From Allobranchiibius huperziae (GTDB taxonomy: Bacteria; Actinomycetota; Actinomycetes; Actinomycetales; Dermatophilaceae): a stretch of 64,000 nucleotides of DNA. The translations under genes were made by a program, and so were the position numbers. The stretch lies in assembly GCF_013410455.1 (NCBI RefSeq), contig NZ_JACCFW010000001.1:1380929-1444928 (forward strand), in the 5' to 3' direction. The number at the start of each line of letters is the position of its first letter. Position 1 is the first letter of the stretch. A model generated the notes under the pieces. It ran no database searches and was not told the DNA's origin. It saw nothing but the letters and a program-made list of their open reading frames with translations. This document shows, piece by piece, positions 63,876-64,000 of this stretch.

Positions 63876-64000
63876 ATCAGCGCTGAACCACGTATCAACG
63901 ACCGAATCCGGGTACCTGAGGTCCGGTTGGTCGGACCCAACGGCGAACAGGTCGGCATCGTGCGCGTCGAGGACGCGCTGCGACTGGCCGGCGAAGCAGA
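63876..64000 (+). CDS. infC: Translation initiation factor IF-3 (3' end outside window)
   Basis: The visible 41 codons read [20 protein letters not shown] and continue [20 protein letters not shown], the conserved N-terminus of IF-3. The only start that fits the conserved beginning and the ribosome site GAAGAAGGAG (5-nt spacing) is ATC at 63876. Rare start codons in infC are known to allow IF-3 to limit its own translation. The gene is expected to be followed by rpmI and rplT. Confidence 0.93.
   Translation, partial: MSAEPRINDRIRVPEVRLVGPNGEQVGIVRVEDALRLAGEA

Overview
The window comes from a high-GC actinobacterium, most likely a member of the Micrococcales (Dermacoccaceae or Intrasporangiaceae-like). 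The evidence is GC-rich codon usage, many GTG starts, start/stop overlaps of the ATGA and GTGA type, and a gene order matching the actinobacterial core block known from Mycobacterium tuberculosis (fasR-fabD, aceE, the DUF3052 gene, ahpE, nif3, Zn-ribbon gene, rnhA/cobC fusion, panB, glnA2-glnE). At least twelve genes carry a -10-like TANNNT hexamer 6-7 nt before the start codon and no Shine-Dalgarno sequence, which points to widespread leaderless transcription.

Positions 1-15400 are core metabolism. fabH (partial), fabD and fasR form a fatty-acid synthesis unit on the minus strand; FabD carries an unusual lipoyl-like C-terminal domain. Next come a glycerophosphodiesterase, aceE (pyruvate dehydrogenase E1), a divergent DUF3052-ahpE pair, tRNA-Val(TAC) with a decayed VOC gene beside it, the coupled run nif3 / Zn-ribbon coiled-coil gene / rnhA-cobC / GNAT, and a yaaA-permease pair.

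Positions 15500-22000 hold the first of two DUF222/HNH (13E12-type) elements, with a promoter overlapped by a near-consensus LexA (SOS) box. It is followed by a three-gene cassette that is the best candidate here for an undescribed system: a 191-aa Gly/Asp/Ala protein made of six tandem repeats, a JmjC/cupin 2-oxoglutarate oxygenase with an intact iron triad, and a sucraseferredoxin-type [2Fe-2S] protein. After it come an RNB-domain RNase and the RNase P RNA gene rnpB.

Positions 22000-41900 are again largely core: guaB1, an MBL hydrolase, a FemAB-type transferase, a YcaQ/AlkZ-like glycosylase, polyphosphate glucokinase, map, an MFS transporter, panB, glnA2-glnE, a DksA/TraR-type zinc-finger protein, and the histidine operon hisD-hisC-hisB-(unknown)-hisH-priA-sseB.

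Positions 41900-63800 look like a roughly 22-kb accessory block between sseB and infC, two genes that I recall being neighbours in related genomes. A degenerate second copy of the sseB 3' end lies at its left edge. The block contains the second DUF222/HNH element, a PlsC-like acyltransferase and a patatin-like protein, the iron-uptake operon efeUOB behind a DtxR/IdeR-type box, lpd with a SorC-family regulator, a polyol ABC-transport and catabolism operon (binding protein, two permeases, mannitol/arabitol dehydrogenase, xylulokinase, no ATPase), a VOC protein, furA-katA, an MFS transporter and a TfoX-N protein. The window ends in infC, which appears to start at ATC behind an intrinsic terminator in its leader.
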